NCBI GenBank assembly: GCA_015207365.1 | Contig: JADEXA010000042.1 | Location: 1-64,000 of the forward strand | Direction of reading: 5' to 3' | Length of the DNA stretch: 64,000 nucleotides | From: Vacuolonema iberomarrocanum LEGE 07170 | GTDB lineage: Bacteria > Cyanobacteriota > Cyanobacteriia > Elainellales > Elainellaceae | Part shown: piece by piece, positions 9,074 through 18,038 of the stretch | Layout: each line of letters opens with the position of its first letter | Position numbering within the stretch: position 1 is the stretch's first letter | The notes under the pieces: generated by a model | The model's input: the letters and a program-made list of their open reading frames with translations, nothing else | Databases searched by the model: none | Told to the model about the DNA's origin: nothing | Position numbers and translations under genes: made by a program

Positions 9074-10915
9074 TCAACGTCTCTGACAGGTGTAGCGCTG
9101 ATATGGAACGCCAAAGATTTGATAGCGATCGTCGGGTGCAATTTGACAAGTGGCGGTTTCACCGATGGGTGTGGAGAGATTGCATGTGTCGGGGAACGTG
9201 TCATAACCAGGTGAGGTGATCATCCACAGTGCTTGTGGAAAAGGACGATCGCCCTCCACCTCTGGCAGCGATACCTCGGCGGGATCTTCGGTGACACTAT
9301 GGGGCAGAAAGGCCATCGACACCTCCGACGGCGCATTGCGTTCAGCTAATTCTTGCTGGATTTCGTAAGCAAAGCTGAGGTGCAATGCTAGCTCCTGAAA
9401 TGTGGGATAGAAGAAGGCGATCGCTATCCCTTCATCTGGCGCTCCTTCATTTGGCGATCGCAGCACATTGGCCGCGACCGTTGCTGGGTTATAGCTTTTT
9501 TGAAACCCGAGTCCATGCACGACAAAGAGGCTACTGAGGAGTCCTAGAGCTAGAACTAGGCTCGTCGTCAGTTTCCGCCAGTTTCGCCAGGGCTGAGACT
9601 GTTGGGAGAAGCTCGAAGGGAAGAAAGAGCGCCGCCTCACCCGCTGCGCCAGGGCGATTCCCACGAGGGCACAAACATTCGGAAAGTACACGAAACTGTA
9701 GCGAGGGGCGAGGGTCAAGTCCTTGCCCAGTCCATAGATAATGACCAGAAATTCTAGCCCGATTAGCAGTGTGGTGAGGAGCAAGAAACTCATGGCTGGG
9801 TGGGTCGGATGCTGATTATAGAAATTGCGGATGCCTTGCCAAACTTGCCGAGCCAGTAGAATGAACACCGCTAGCATGATGATGCCGAGGGGAATGGCGA
9901 TCGCTAATGGTTGATTTTCTACAGGCAGCAGGATGAAGAAGATCATCCACCCGGCTAAGCCTTGATATAGCGGGTTCAACCATCCCCATCCGGGAGCCAG
10001 GCTGAGCCAGTCGGTCGACGGTTGGCTGAAGTGCTGATATAACACTGGGATCCAGGGAAGATAGCCGAGGACGAGGATGGCGATCGCCAAGCCTAACAAT
10101 GCTCCCCGCCAGTTCAGCAACCCCTGTCCTTGCCACAGACAGACCCCCACCCATGCCCCAATCTGCGCCACCAAAGCCATCAGGAAGAAGTAGTGCGTGT
10201 AGAGTCCGCATAGGCTAACTGCAATCCACAGCAGCCACGCCCATGCCCGCACGCGATCGCGCAGCAGATCTTGCAGCATCCACATGCCGCACAGCAGAGA
10301 TAGGATGATCAACACCATCGGCAGCGTGTAGTGGCGGGCTTCCTGGGAGAGATAGACCGCGAAGGGCGATACGGCCATGAATCCAGCTCCGACCAGGCCA
10401 GCGATAGAAGAAACCGCAACTCGGTTCAGGATATAGATCAGCGGAATGAGCAACGTGCCTAGGAGGGCCGAGAGCGATCGCAACGCCCATGCCACTTGCT
10501 CGGGGGCTGGATTCAGCCAAACCAACCAGCGGTGAAGGCCACAGAAAAATAATGGAGGATGGCTGGAGTCGACAACAAGGTTTTGGGCAATGGTGGCGCA
10601 GGTGATACCTGGGTTCAGGGCAAACTGTTCGGTCAGGGCATCCAGTCCGATGAAGCCGTTCGTTGGGATGTCTCTGTAGTTATTTCCCAGGGCAAAAACT
10701 GCGGTGATCACTTCATCCAACCACAGAGGCTTGCCATCCAATTGCCAAAAGCGTAACCCCAAGCCCAGCAACACCAAGCCAATCAGCAACGGATAGTGCC
10801 ATGCGGGGATCGGTTGCTGGGAGCGGAGTCGGAGGGTTGAGTAAGGAATGGTGCGTGTACCTGCATCCATGTTCATCTGCGTTCTATTATTCCAGAGCGA
10901 TCGCCGGACATTCAT
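9074..10915 (-). CDS. GT-C family membrane glycosyltransferase (PMT/ArnT-like)
   Basis: 613 residues with an N-terminal membrane segment (YPLLIGLVLLGLGLRF), many further hydrophobic helices and a soluble C-terminal domain of about 170 residues. After the first helix come GKPLWLDEV, with the acidic pair typical of the first external loop of GT-C enzymes, and SSHPPLFF, the usual motif of the PMT_2/GT39 group. Such enzymes move a sugar from a polyprenyl-phosphate donor to a protein or lipid on the outer face of the plasma membrane; donor and acceptor cannot be read here. The first ATG (10915) precedes a polar stretch, and the ATG at 10876 is an alternative. No glycan cluster surrounds it. Confidence 0.82.
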   Translation of the reverse strand: MNVRRSLWNNRTQMNMDAGTRTIPYSTLRLRSQQPIPAWHYPLLIGLVLLGLGLRFWQLDGKPLWLDEVITAVFALGNNYRDIPTNGFIGLDALTEQFALNPGITCATIAQNLVVDSSHPPLFFCGLHRWLVWLNPAPEQVAWALRSLSALLGTLLIPLIYILNRVAVSSIAGLVGAGFMAVSPFAVYLSQEARHYTLPMVLIILSLLCGMWMLQDLLRDRVRAWAWLLWIAVSLCGLYTHYFFLMALVAQIGAWVGVCLWQGQGLLNWRGALLGLAIAILVLGYLPWIPVLYQHFSQPSTDWLSLAPGWGWLNPLYQGLAGWMIFFILLPVENQPLAIAIPLGIIMLAVFILLARQVWQGIRNFYNQHPTHPAMSFLLLTTLLIGLEFLVIIYGLGKDLTLAPRYSFVYFPNVCALVGIALAQRVRRRSFFPSSFSQQSQPWRNWRKLTTSLVLALGLLSSLFVVHGLGFQKSYNPATVAANVLRSPNEGAPDEGIAIAFFYPTFQELALHLSFAYEIQQELAERNAPSEVSMAFLPHSVTEDPAEVSLPEVEGDRPFPQALWMITSPGYDTFPDTCNLSTPIGETATCQIAPDDRYQIFGVPYQRYTCQRR

Positions 10916-11094
10916 TGAATCACAGCGGTACGGAAGGGGACGCCTGTAGTTTTCAGCCGATAGTTGAACAAGTTGAACAGCGCAGCCTGTAGGCGAGAAA
11001 AGGGATTGACTGTTGATCTGCTAGCCTCGAATGCATTGCATTAGCAAATCCGTCTATATGAACAAACTATGGGTGCCACACCTGAAAAACTAAC

Positions 11095-12645
11095 TTACCC
11101 GTCGCGTTTTGGTCGTCCCAGGGTGGTGATATAGAGGACAGCTTCGTCTTCGGGAATGCCAAGGACTTCGTTCACCTGATCATCGAAGAATCCAGCAATG
11201 CCACTAACGCCCAATTGCAGGCGGATGGCGGCCAGGTTGAGGCGTTGTCCCAGGTGCCCGGCGTCGAGGTGTAGGTAACGGTAGGCGCGATCGCCATATA
11301 CCTCTACGGCTTTTGCCAGGTCGGCGGTGTGGAAAACAACAGCGGCAGCATCCCGCCCCAGATCTTGTCCCAGACAGAGTCGATGCAGTTCTTTGCGGAA
11401 ATTTTTGAAGCGAATCTGTCGGATTTCTTGCGCATTGGGGGCGTAGTAATAGCAGCCTTCCTCTAACCCGTCTACACCGGAAATGGTCACAAAGGTTTCG
11501 ATCAGACCCAGGTCAAAGTAGTCGGGCGATCGCTCCAAGCCCTGTTCATAGTAGTGTTCGGGATGGTAGGCGAAATCGAGCAGGTATTGCAATTCGCTGC
11601 GGGTCAAATTCATCCCCGTATAGGCACGGGTTGAGCGGCGGCGCAGAATCGTTTGCTCTAGCTCCACTAGCTTCTCGCCCCAATTGACGGGATCACTCTC
11701 CATCGACACTTTCAAGCAAAACGGGAAGTTGTATTTATCCTCAACTGGGGCATCTGGATCAACCGGGTCGGGCTTTTCTAAAACAGGCTTTGTGACGGCT
11801 GGATCGACATCAGGAGGAATCTGGCTGAAGCGATGTAACTGGGCGAGTAATTCCCCATCAGAGATGGTGGGATAGTCCCTATGGCGAGGAGAGGGAAGAG
11901 CAGTGCGGGCGGCAGGTAGATTTTCTTTCACATCCAGCAAGTCTGCCAGGGCAATGATGGCGGTCGTTCCCTCTTCCTCAGGTTCCAGATATAGGAGCTT
12001 GTTCAACGCCTGATCTACAAACCCACCGATGAGGTGGGGGCGATAATCATTCATCGCGGTCGCCAGCTCAATATTCCCCAGCAAATGCCCCGTATCAAGG
12101 CAAATGCGGCGATAAGCACGATCGTGATAGCGCCAGGCCGAGCGATTGAATACCGCTGTTGTTACCAACGCCATCTGCGTGCCTTCTAGGGACGGGTGCC
12201 AGAAGCAGGCTTCTTGCAGGATTGTCCACACCTCATCGCCCCAAAAATGTAGGAGGGAATGGGTTTGTGGCTGGTAATGATATAGCCCAGAGGGGAGATA
12301 GGGTGTTCCCCGTGAAATGAGGTAAATTTCAGCCGGATAAAGCCCGCCCGCCGAAGGAGCGGCACGAAAGTAGACCGCCTCACCGCTCATGGTGGTCATC
12401 TTCAGGGTGAGCCCATAGCTGTGGAAGAGCAGATGTGCTAGCCGATGCCAGAGGCGATCGCGCTTCTCGACCTGCTCTGCACTCGTTAGATAAGGCTTCA
12501 GATCGTAGGGCGTACCCAACTTGTAAGTTTTGAAAGGAATGGGTTGCTGTTGCCAGTTGGGTTGGGGCAAATTCGCAATCGTATCGGGCGCATATTTAGT
12601 GCGCTCGTGATAATGCTGGGCAAGGGAACCATCAGGATTAGGCAT
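11095..12645 (-). CDS. SagB/ThcOx-type double nitroreductase
   Basis: 516 residues with two nitroreductase-like halves (about 50-230 and 320-516). The first half has the SAGGLYPAEIYLIS block and the second LEQTILRRRSTRAYTG and LHLDAGHLGQRLNLAA, typical of FMN-dependent SagB/ThcOx dehydrogenases. SagB enzymes oxidise azolines in peptide natural products. No cyclodehydratase, precursor peptide or exporter lies nearby, so this is probably the stand-alone cyanobacterial form of unknown substrate. The ATG at 12645 gives a start that matches the compact N-terminus. The downstream neighbour on the same strand is the GT-C enzyme, 179 bp away. Confidence 0.88.
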   Translation of the reverse strand: MPNPDGSLAQHYHERTKYAPDTIANLPQPNWQQQPIPFKTYKLGTPYDLKPYLTSAEQVEKRDRLWHRLAHLLFHSYGLTLKMTTMSGEAVYFRAAPSAGGLYPAEIYLISRGTPYLPSGLYHYQPQTHSLLHFWGDEVWTILQEACFWHPSLEGTQMALVTTAVFNRSAWRYHDRAYRRICLDTGHLLGNIELATAMNDYRPHLIGGFVDQALNKLLYLEPEEEGTTAIIALADLLDVKENLPAARTALPSPRHRDYPTISDGELLAQLHRFSQIPPDVDPAVTKPVLEKPDPVDPDAPVEDKYNFPFCLKVSMESDPVNWGEKLVELEQTILRRRSTRAYTGMNLTRSELQYLLDFAYHPEHYYEQGLERSPDYFDLGLIETFVTISGVDGLEEGCYYYAPNAQEIRQIRFKNFRKELHRLCLGQDLGRDAAAVVFHTADLAKAVEVYGDRAYRYLHLDAGHLGQRLNLAAIRLQLGVSGIAGFFDDQVNEVLGIPEDEAVLYITTLGRPKRDG

Positions 12646-12812
12646 AACCGTTGCTCTGGCTGCATCTCAACCTCAATCTTGACACTCCTTTCTCAAAATT
12701 GGGGAGAGAATGCGCCAGAATCCTGACATGTTTTCTCCCTATCTTTTCCTAGATTTATTTCTATGTTGGCTCTCTATGTTGGGTAGAGCCACTACTGGGT
12801 AGACCACTACAT

Positions 12813-13652
12813 TTACTCATGGGCCATACCATTGGGCATCAGCGCTCCCGCGAGGTTGGCATTTTGAAAATTCACTTGATTAATTTGAGCGTTGAGTAGG
12901 ACCGCTTCTGTTAAATCGGCTTCACTCAGATTTGCCCAACTTAATCGGGCTCGGTAGAAGTTTGTTTTTTGCAACGCCGCCCCCCGGAGCGAGGTCCAGC
13001 TCAGGTTTGCCTCACGCACGTTGGCATTGCTCAAATTCGCATTAATTAATGTTGCGCTCGTCAGTTTTGCTCGGCTCAGATCCGCATTTCGCAGATCCGC
13101 TTCTTCCAAATTGGCCCCATGCAGAATGGCATTGACCAGGCTGGCAAACTCCAGGCAGGCTTCATTCAAGAGCGCATTTGACAGATTGGTTGCATCCAGA
13201 TTGGCATGAGCCAGGTTTGTCGCAATTAATTTGGAACGGTTGAGGTTGGCATCGGTCAGCACTGCGTGGGTTAGATCGGCGCGATCAAGTGTTGCCTCTG
13301 CAAGGTTCGCCCCTTTAAGCAGAGCTTTTGTCAAATTAGCTTCCGTCAGCCGGGTTCCCCGTAGCCCTGCCTCAGAGAGATCCGCATTCTGTAGCTGGGC
13401 ATGGTGCATTCGTGCCCCAATCAAGTTGGCTTGGCTCAGCCTGGCTCCTTGTAGATCTGCCCCGGTTAGATTGGTTTCTCGCAGGTTTGCACCCATCAAG
13501 TTCGTATTTTGTAAATTTGCGCGGCTTAAATCCACGCGCCGCAAGTTGACATCCCGCAAATCCTTGCCACTTAAATCTGCGCCAACTAGATCGTCCTGAC
13601 GGAAATCGCGTATTCCAGTGGAGTAGCGGCTCAATAAATCATGTGCGTCCAT
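12813..13652 (-). CDS. Pentapeptide-repeat protein
   Basis: 279 residues. From about residue 20 to 270 almost every fifth position is Leu (or Phe) within A(D/N)LxX repeats such as ADLSGKDLRDVNLRRVDLSR, which folds as a right-handed quadrilateral beta-helix. There is no signal peptide, membrane segment or extra catalytic domain. Biochemical roles in this family range from gyrase protection to unknown structural or signalling functions, so none is assigned. The short N-terminal part (MDAHDLLSRYSTGIRDF) is a common lead-in in cyanobacterial members. A second such protein occurs at 38894-39955. Confidence 0.92.
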   Translation of the reverse strand: MDAHDLLSRYSTGIRDFRQDDLVGADLSGKDLRDVNLRRVDLSRANLQNTNLMGANLRETNLTGADLQGARLSQANLIGARMHHAQLQNADLSEAGLRGTRLTEANLTKALLKGANLAEATLDRADLTHAVLTDANLNRSKLIATNLAHANLDATNLSNALLNEACLEFASLVNAILHGANLEEADLRNADLSRAKLTSATLINANLSNANVREANLSWTSLRGAALQKTNFYRARLSWANLSEADLTEAVLLNAQINQVNFQNANLAGALMPNGMAHE

Positions 13653-13960
13653 ATTCTGATAAGTGACGTGATTATCCCTATTTATTCAAGGTGCCCGCAA
13701 TCTACTCTCTAATCCACAACGTTTTCGAATCTTACGGAAGGAGTGGAAGACCTGCCTATCTGAGATACGTTCTGTAATCTGCAGCCTACGGAAGCGATCG
13801 AAAACCAAAAACCGGAGGAGCCGTCTTGATAAAAGTTTAAAGATTTTCCTTTTTGGGCCTTTAATGCATTATCCAGCTAGCAAGCTTCGGAGAGATTAGA
13901 TTGCAGACAACGGTAAAACTGGCACCCATACACTTTGAGTAGTGATCATCCACAATCCTG

Positions 13961-14002
13961 CAAGGTCGCCTTTTCAAGGTCGCCTTTTCAAGGTTGCCTT
14001 TT
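13961..14002. repeat. Tandem repeat, 3 x 14 bp
   Basis: Three copies of CAAGGTCGCCTTTT in a row, the third with one change (T for C), ending with a partial CAAG. Seen directly. The unit contains AAGG/CCTT, so each copy can fold weakly. Two other 14-bp tandem duplications occur in intergenic DNA of this window. Confidence 0.95.
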
Positions 14003-14332
14003 CAAGCGATGCTCAAATGAGGATTTAGGATGAAAATCATGACCCTAACGGATCGGCATTCTTTCTCAAAAAAAACTCAAAAAATCGATCCAGAATGTTG
14101 CATAGCTGTATTGTCCTACACAAGGCAGTCTTTGGGATAGGGTGCATTAGCTTACAAACCATGTAGCAACTGTGTCCAGCTTCCTCTACAGCAGGTTCCT
14201 TTTTCTTGATGATATTGGTGCTTAAAGGCTCGGTCACCGAGCTTGTTGCAATCTGGATGCCCATCCGCCGCATCATGACAAGTGACTTAAACTAGGCCGA
14301 GTAGGTTGAGTTGCTCCAGAGTCTATGTCCTA

Positions 14333-14440
14333 AGTACAGGACAAAAAATCGAACCCCAGCTAAAACCCTTGATTTTGTTGAGCGCGGGCACCGCCCGCGC
14401 TCAACAAAATCAAGGGTTTGCTAGGGTTTATCCTGTACTC
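14333..14440. repeat. Long perfect hairpin (family E, copy 1)
   Basis: A perfect 27-bp stem (14363-14389 with 14393-14419) closes a 3-base loop ACC. Outer arms AGTACAGGA (14334-14342) and TCCTGTACT (14431-14439) pair as well, so the full element is about 107 bp. A MITE-like or hairpin element is inferred. It lies 148 bp before ilvD and could be in its leader. Confidence 0.85.
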
Positions 14441-14587
14441 AGGTCTCAAGTGGCGTTTTGTTGGCATCTTGATTCCTTTCAAGAAAGATTGCGAAAAAAA
14501 GGATTTTTTGAAGGAGTCGAAAAGAAACGGACGGGCTTTGGGAGAATAGAAATCTCGTAAATATGACTTCATCAGGAATGAGTTGGA

Positions 14588-16276
14588 ATGGCGGAGAATC
14601 GTAGAAGCCAAATCATCACGCAGGGCGTGCAGCGTAGCCCAAACCGTGCCATGTTGCGGGCGGTTGGGTTCACGGACGCAGACTTTAACAAGCCAATCGT
14701 TGGGGTGTCTAGTGCTCACAGCACGATTACTCCCTGCAATATGGGAATTGCACCTTTGGCGGAAGAAGCCCAGAATGGCATCCGGGCAGCGGGAGGAATG
14801 CCCCAAATGTTTGGCACCATCACGGTGAGTGATGGGATTTCAATGGGGACAGAGGGAATGAAGTATTCCCTGGTGTCGCGGGATGTGATTGCCGACTCCA
14901 TCGAAACGGCGTGCAATGCCCAGAGTATGGATGGGGTTTTGGCGATCGGTGGCTGTGACAAAAACATGCCGGGAGCCATGATTGCCATGGCGCGGATGAA
15001 TATTCCGGCGGTGTTTGTCTACGGCGGCACGATTAAGCCAGGGCATTTGGATGGTACAGATTTAACGATCGTGAGTTCCTTTGAGGCCGTTGGTCAGCAT
15101 AGTGCTGGACGCATTGACGAGTCGATGTTGTATGCGATCGAGCGGAATGCCTGTCCGGGAGCCGGGTCTTGCGGCGGGATGTTCACGGCCAATACGATGT
15201 CCTCTGCGTTTGAGGCGATGGGCATGAGCCTGATGTATTCGTCGACGATGTCGGCAGAAGATGACGAAAAGGCAGAGAATACCCAGCTTGCTGGCAAGGC
15301 GTTGGTCGAAGCGATTCGTGCCGATCGCCGTCCTCGCGACATCATCACCCGTAAGTCCATCGAAAATGCTATCTCCGTGATTATGGCGGTCGGTGGCTCA
15401 ACCAATGCTGTACTGCATTTCTTGGCGATCGCCCATTCGGCTGGTGTTCCCCTTACCATTGACGACTTTGAGACCATCCGTGCCCGCGTTCCCGTCATCT
15501 GCGACCTCAAGCCCTCGGGGCGTTTCGTTGCGACTAATCTGCACGAGTCCGGGGGCATCCCTCAAGTGATGAAAATGCTGCTGGCTCATGACCTGCTGCA
15601 TGATGACTGCATCACCGTTACAGGGCAGACTATTGGTGAGCTGCTCAAAGACATTCCCAGTGAGCCCCGTGCTGACCAGGAGGTCATCCGTCCTTGGGAC
15701 AACCCGATGTACGCCGAAGGCCATTTGGGCATTCTCAAGGGCAACCTGGCGACAGAAGGCGCGGTTGCCAAACTGACGGGCATCAAGCAGCGGAAGATCA
15801 CAGGGCCGGCCCGCGTATTTGAGTCCGAAGAAGAATGTCTGAACGCTATTCTGGACGGCCAAATCATCGCTGGCAATGTGATCGTAATACGCTATGAAGG
15901 GCCAAAGGGTGGCCCTGGAATGCGGGAAATGCTAGCGCCGACCTCTGCCATCATTGGCGCAGGCTTAGGCGACTCCGTTGGTCTCATTACCGATGGACGG
16001 TTCTCGGGTGGTACCTATGGCATGGTGGTTGGCCATGTCGCGCCAGAAGCCTATGTAGGTGGGACGATCGCCCTCGTCCAGGAAGGCGATACCATCACCA
16101 TTGATGCTGACAATCGTCAACTCCATCTACATGTTTCCGACGAAGAGCTAGCACAACGCCGCGTTCAGTGGAAGCCGCCTGCCCCCCGCTATACCAGTGG
16201 TGTGTTGGCGAAGTATGCCAGTCTGGTTTCCAGCAGCAGCCTTGGTGCTGTCACCGATCGCAATCTGCATCTGTAG
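14588..16276 (+). CDS. ilvD: Dihydroxy-acid dehydratase
   Basis: Dehydrates 2,3-dihydroxy-isovalerate to ketoisovalerate and the methylvalerate analogue, the third common step of valine and isoleucine synthesis, which also feeds leucine and pantothenate. 562 residues, normal length. Iron-sulfur ligands are visible as C50 (STITPCNMGI), C123 (GGCDKNMPG) and C195 (GAGSCGGMFT), the pattern of the [2Fe-2S] plant/cyanobacterial type. The catalytic-serine region GDSVGLITDGRFSGGTYGMV is intact. The ATG at 14588 gives the standard MAENRRSQIITQGVQRSPNR start. It is convergent with panB, whose substrate is this enzyme's product. Confidence 0.97.
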   Translation: MAENRRSQIITQGVQRSPNRAMLRAVGFTDADFNKPIVGVSSAHSTITPCNMGIAPLAEEAQNGIRAAGGMPQMFGTITVSDGISMGTEGMKYSLVSRDVIADSIETACNAQSMDGVLAIGGCDKNMPGAMIAMARMNIPAVFVYGGTIKPGHLDGTDLTIVSSFEAVGQHSAGRIDESMLYAIERNACPGAGSCGGMFTANTMSSAFEAMGMSLMYSSTMSAEDDEKAENTQLAGKALVEAIRADRRPRDIITRKSIENAISVIMAVGGSTNAVLHFLAIAHSAGVPLTIDDFETIRARVPVICDLKPSGRFVATNLHESGGIPQVMKMLLAHDLLHDDCITVTGQTIGELLKDIPSEPRADQEVIRPWDNPMYAEGHLGILKGNLATEGAVAKLTGIKQRKITGPARVFESEEECLNAILDGQIIAGNVIVIRYEGPKGGPGMREMLAPTSAIIGAGLGDSVGLITDGRFSGGTYGMVVGHVAPEAYVGGTIALVQEGDTITIDADNRQLHLHVSDEELAQRRVQWKPPAPRYTSGVLAKYASLVSSSSLGAVTDRNLHL

Positions 16277-16318
16277 CAGTCTGTACGTTGCTTGCGGCTT
16301 CGAGCGATCGCAGAAAAT

Positions 16319-16358
16319 ATTATTTTGAAAGCCCGCAGCGCTGGGCTTTCAAAATAAT
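16319..16358. repeat. Hairpin between convergent ilvD and panB
   Basis: A perfect 16-bp stem (ATTATTTTGAAAGCCC at 16319-16334 and its complement at 16343-16358) with an 8-base loop. It sits between two gene ends and may work as a two-way terminator, although no T-run follows. The trailing GGTTGGGTTTT resembles the outer part of the family B palindromes. Confidence 0.75.
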
Positions 16359-16436
16359 GGTTGGGTTTTACTTCAGCGCCTAGCGCTTGACTGAGTCTCT
16401 CTGTCCTCTATACCTCTGGGGTCAGCATCCAAAAAG

Positions 16437-17222
16437 CTAAGAATCAGTAGGGAAGCGGCGATCGCGCACCTCTTGGCCATACTCACGCACCGATTGGGCA
16501 ATGGTATCGCGGAGGTTGGCATAGGCTTTGGCAAACGGCGGTTGCCAGTCCGACAGCCCGAGTAAGTCAGCCGTGACCAATACCTGCCCATCGCAGATGT
16601 TTCCAGCCCCAATGCCGATGGTCGGGATCTTCAGCTTTTGCGTAATTTCCATTGCCAGGGTCGTCGGAATATGCTCTAGGACGATGGCAAAAGCACCGGC
16701 CTGTTCGAGGGCGATCGCCTCTTGCAAAATCCGTTCGGCGGAATCAGCCGATTTGCCCTGTTGCCGAAAGCCGCCAAACTGGTGCACCGATTGGGGCGTC
16801 ATGCCCACATGGGCCATCACCGGAATGCCAACCTGCACTAGCTGTGCCACTGTTTCCACAAGGGCAGGGTACCCGCCTTCCAGCTTCACTGCCTGTGCTC
16901 CCGTTTCCTTGAGTACCCGTCCGGCAGACTGTATTGCCTGTTGCGCACTTTCCTGGTAGGTCAAGAAAGGCAAATCAACGACGACTAAGGCTTCTGTCAC
17001 CCCTCGCCGCACGGCACGGGCATGGTGCAACATTTCATCCAGAGTGACGGGCAAGGTTGTGTCGTAACCTAGTGCTACCATCGCTAGCGAATCGCCCACC
17101 AAAATCAGGTCTACGCCAGCTTCATCCAATGCCTTGGCTAGCAAATAATCCCAGGCCGTAAGCGCGACAATAGGGCGTCCTTCTTTCTTATAACGGAGAA
17201 GTTTTTGGGTCGTAATCGGCAT
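16437..17222 (-). CDS. panB: 3-methyl-2-oxobutanoate hydroxymethyltransferase
   Basis: Transfers a hydroxymethyl group from 5,10-methylene-tetrahydrofolate to ketoisovalerate to give ketopantoate, the first step of pantothenate and CoenzymeA synthesis. 261 residues, typical. Signatures: the start MPITTQKLLRYKKEGRPIV, LVGDSLAMVALGYDTTLPVT with the metal-binding Asp, KLEGG, PVMAHVGMTPQ and the catalytic glutamate in VLEHIP, then GIGAG. The ATG at 17222 is the family start. It is convergent with ilvD; panC is not in the window. A type I aldolase-like TIM barrel, cytoplasmic. Confidence 0.97.
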   Translation of the reverse strand: MPITTQKLLRYKKEGRPIVALTAWDYLLAKALDEAGVDLILVGDSLAMVALGYDTTLPVTLDEMLHHARAVRRGVTEALVVVDLPFLTYQESAQQAIQSAGRVLKETGAQAVKLEGGYPALVETVAQLVQVGIPVMAHVGMTPQSVHQFGGFRQQGKSADSAERILQEAIALEQAGAFAIVLEHIPTTLAMEITQKLKIPTIGIGAGNICDGQVLVTADLLGLSDWQPPFAKAYANLRDTIAQSVREYGQEVRDRRFPTDS

Positions 17223-18038
17223 CGTAAAAGGGGGGTAAATGATGAGTTGAAAGGGGGCGTTGAGTGAGTAGGACGTTGAATCAAACTTGAAATTGCAGCT
17301 TCAGGAAGCAACTTGGCAGTGATGACTCTGGTTTGGCCGACGTTGCTAAAAAGCATTTCTTGCAAGTATTCTCTTGCTTCAAGAATAGGATGACCCCAGC
17401 GAGCGTGCGGTGAATGCCCTATTTGTTGACTGGGGATGGTTTAGGGAATGGCGAACTACAGAATGCGGCGGGTCGTTCAACGTACCGTAAACATGTCAGG
17501 GGAGACGATATCTATACCAAGCAGTGTAGCGGCTTTGTAGAGAGGAAAACTGTCGATGTGAGGAAGCAAAGGGGAATGTCTAATGCTTCCACCTGGCACA
17601 TGGCTCGATCGCCCAAGCCTGGAGGGATGTCAGCACCATGTATTTGTTGATATAGATGTAGTCGTTATCGTGATCCAGCAAGGTGTAGATAGCCTCGCCA
17701 TTTTTTATCGTTGACTCAATTGATCCCTGTATACAGCATAGAATGGCGGATGTTTGGCGACAACTCGCACCCGATTCCAGGCGATCGCCCTTCTCAACGC
17801 TGCGCTATTAAATCCTTCTCCTCAACATCTCGCGGCCGTCGTAGCGCGATATCATCAGTTCCATATAATCCCAATCGTGAGTCTCAGCCCTGCTCTGAGA
17901 ACTGCCCGAGCCAGGAGGGCAGAATTGCGATGTGAGATAAATTGAGGGATTGAAACAAGAGCATCCTCAATGCCTTGACCACGGTCTTCTGGATACTGGT
18001 TTGGGAAGTGCTTGGGGCAACCATTGAGCTGATGGGCA
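17223..18038. other. Intergenic region with a possible gene remnant
   Basis: 816 bases without a supported gene. On the reverse strand around 17600-17760 one frame reads ...NGEAIYTLLDHDNDYI..., which looks protein-like but has no start, ends quickly and belongs to no family I recognise. Short open frames at 17414-17650 and 17754-17945 on the forward strand look random. Confidence 0.4.

Larger units (their letters stand above)
13653..14587. other. Gene-poor region upstream of ilvD
   Basis: 935 bases without a supported gene. It holds a three-copy 14-bp tandem repeat (13961-14002) and a very long hairpin (14333-14440). A 79-residue open frame at 14037-14276 on the reverse strand has no recognisable family and is not accepted. 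Confidence 0.5.

Noticed and set aside
14037..14276. 79-codon reverse frame before ilvD
   Set aside because: No recognisable domain and many rare residues (Cys, Ile runs); no evidence of a start site.
17414..17650. 78-codon frame after panB
   Set aside because: Composition looks random and no family was recognised.
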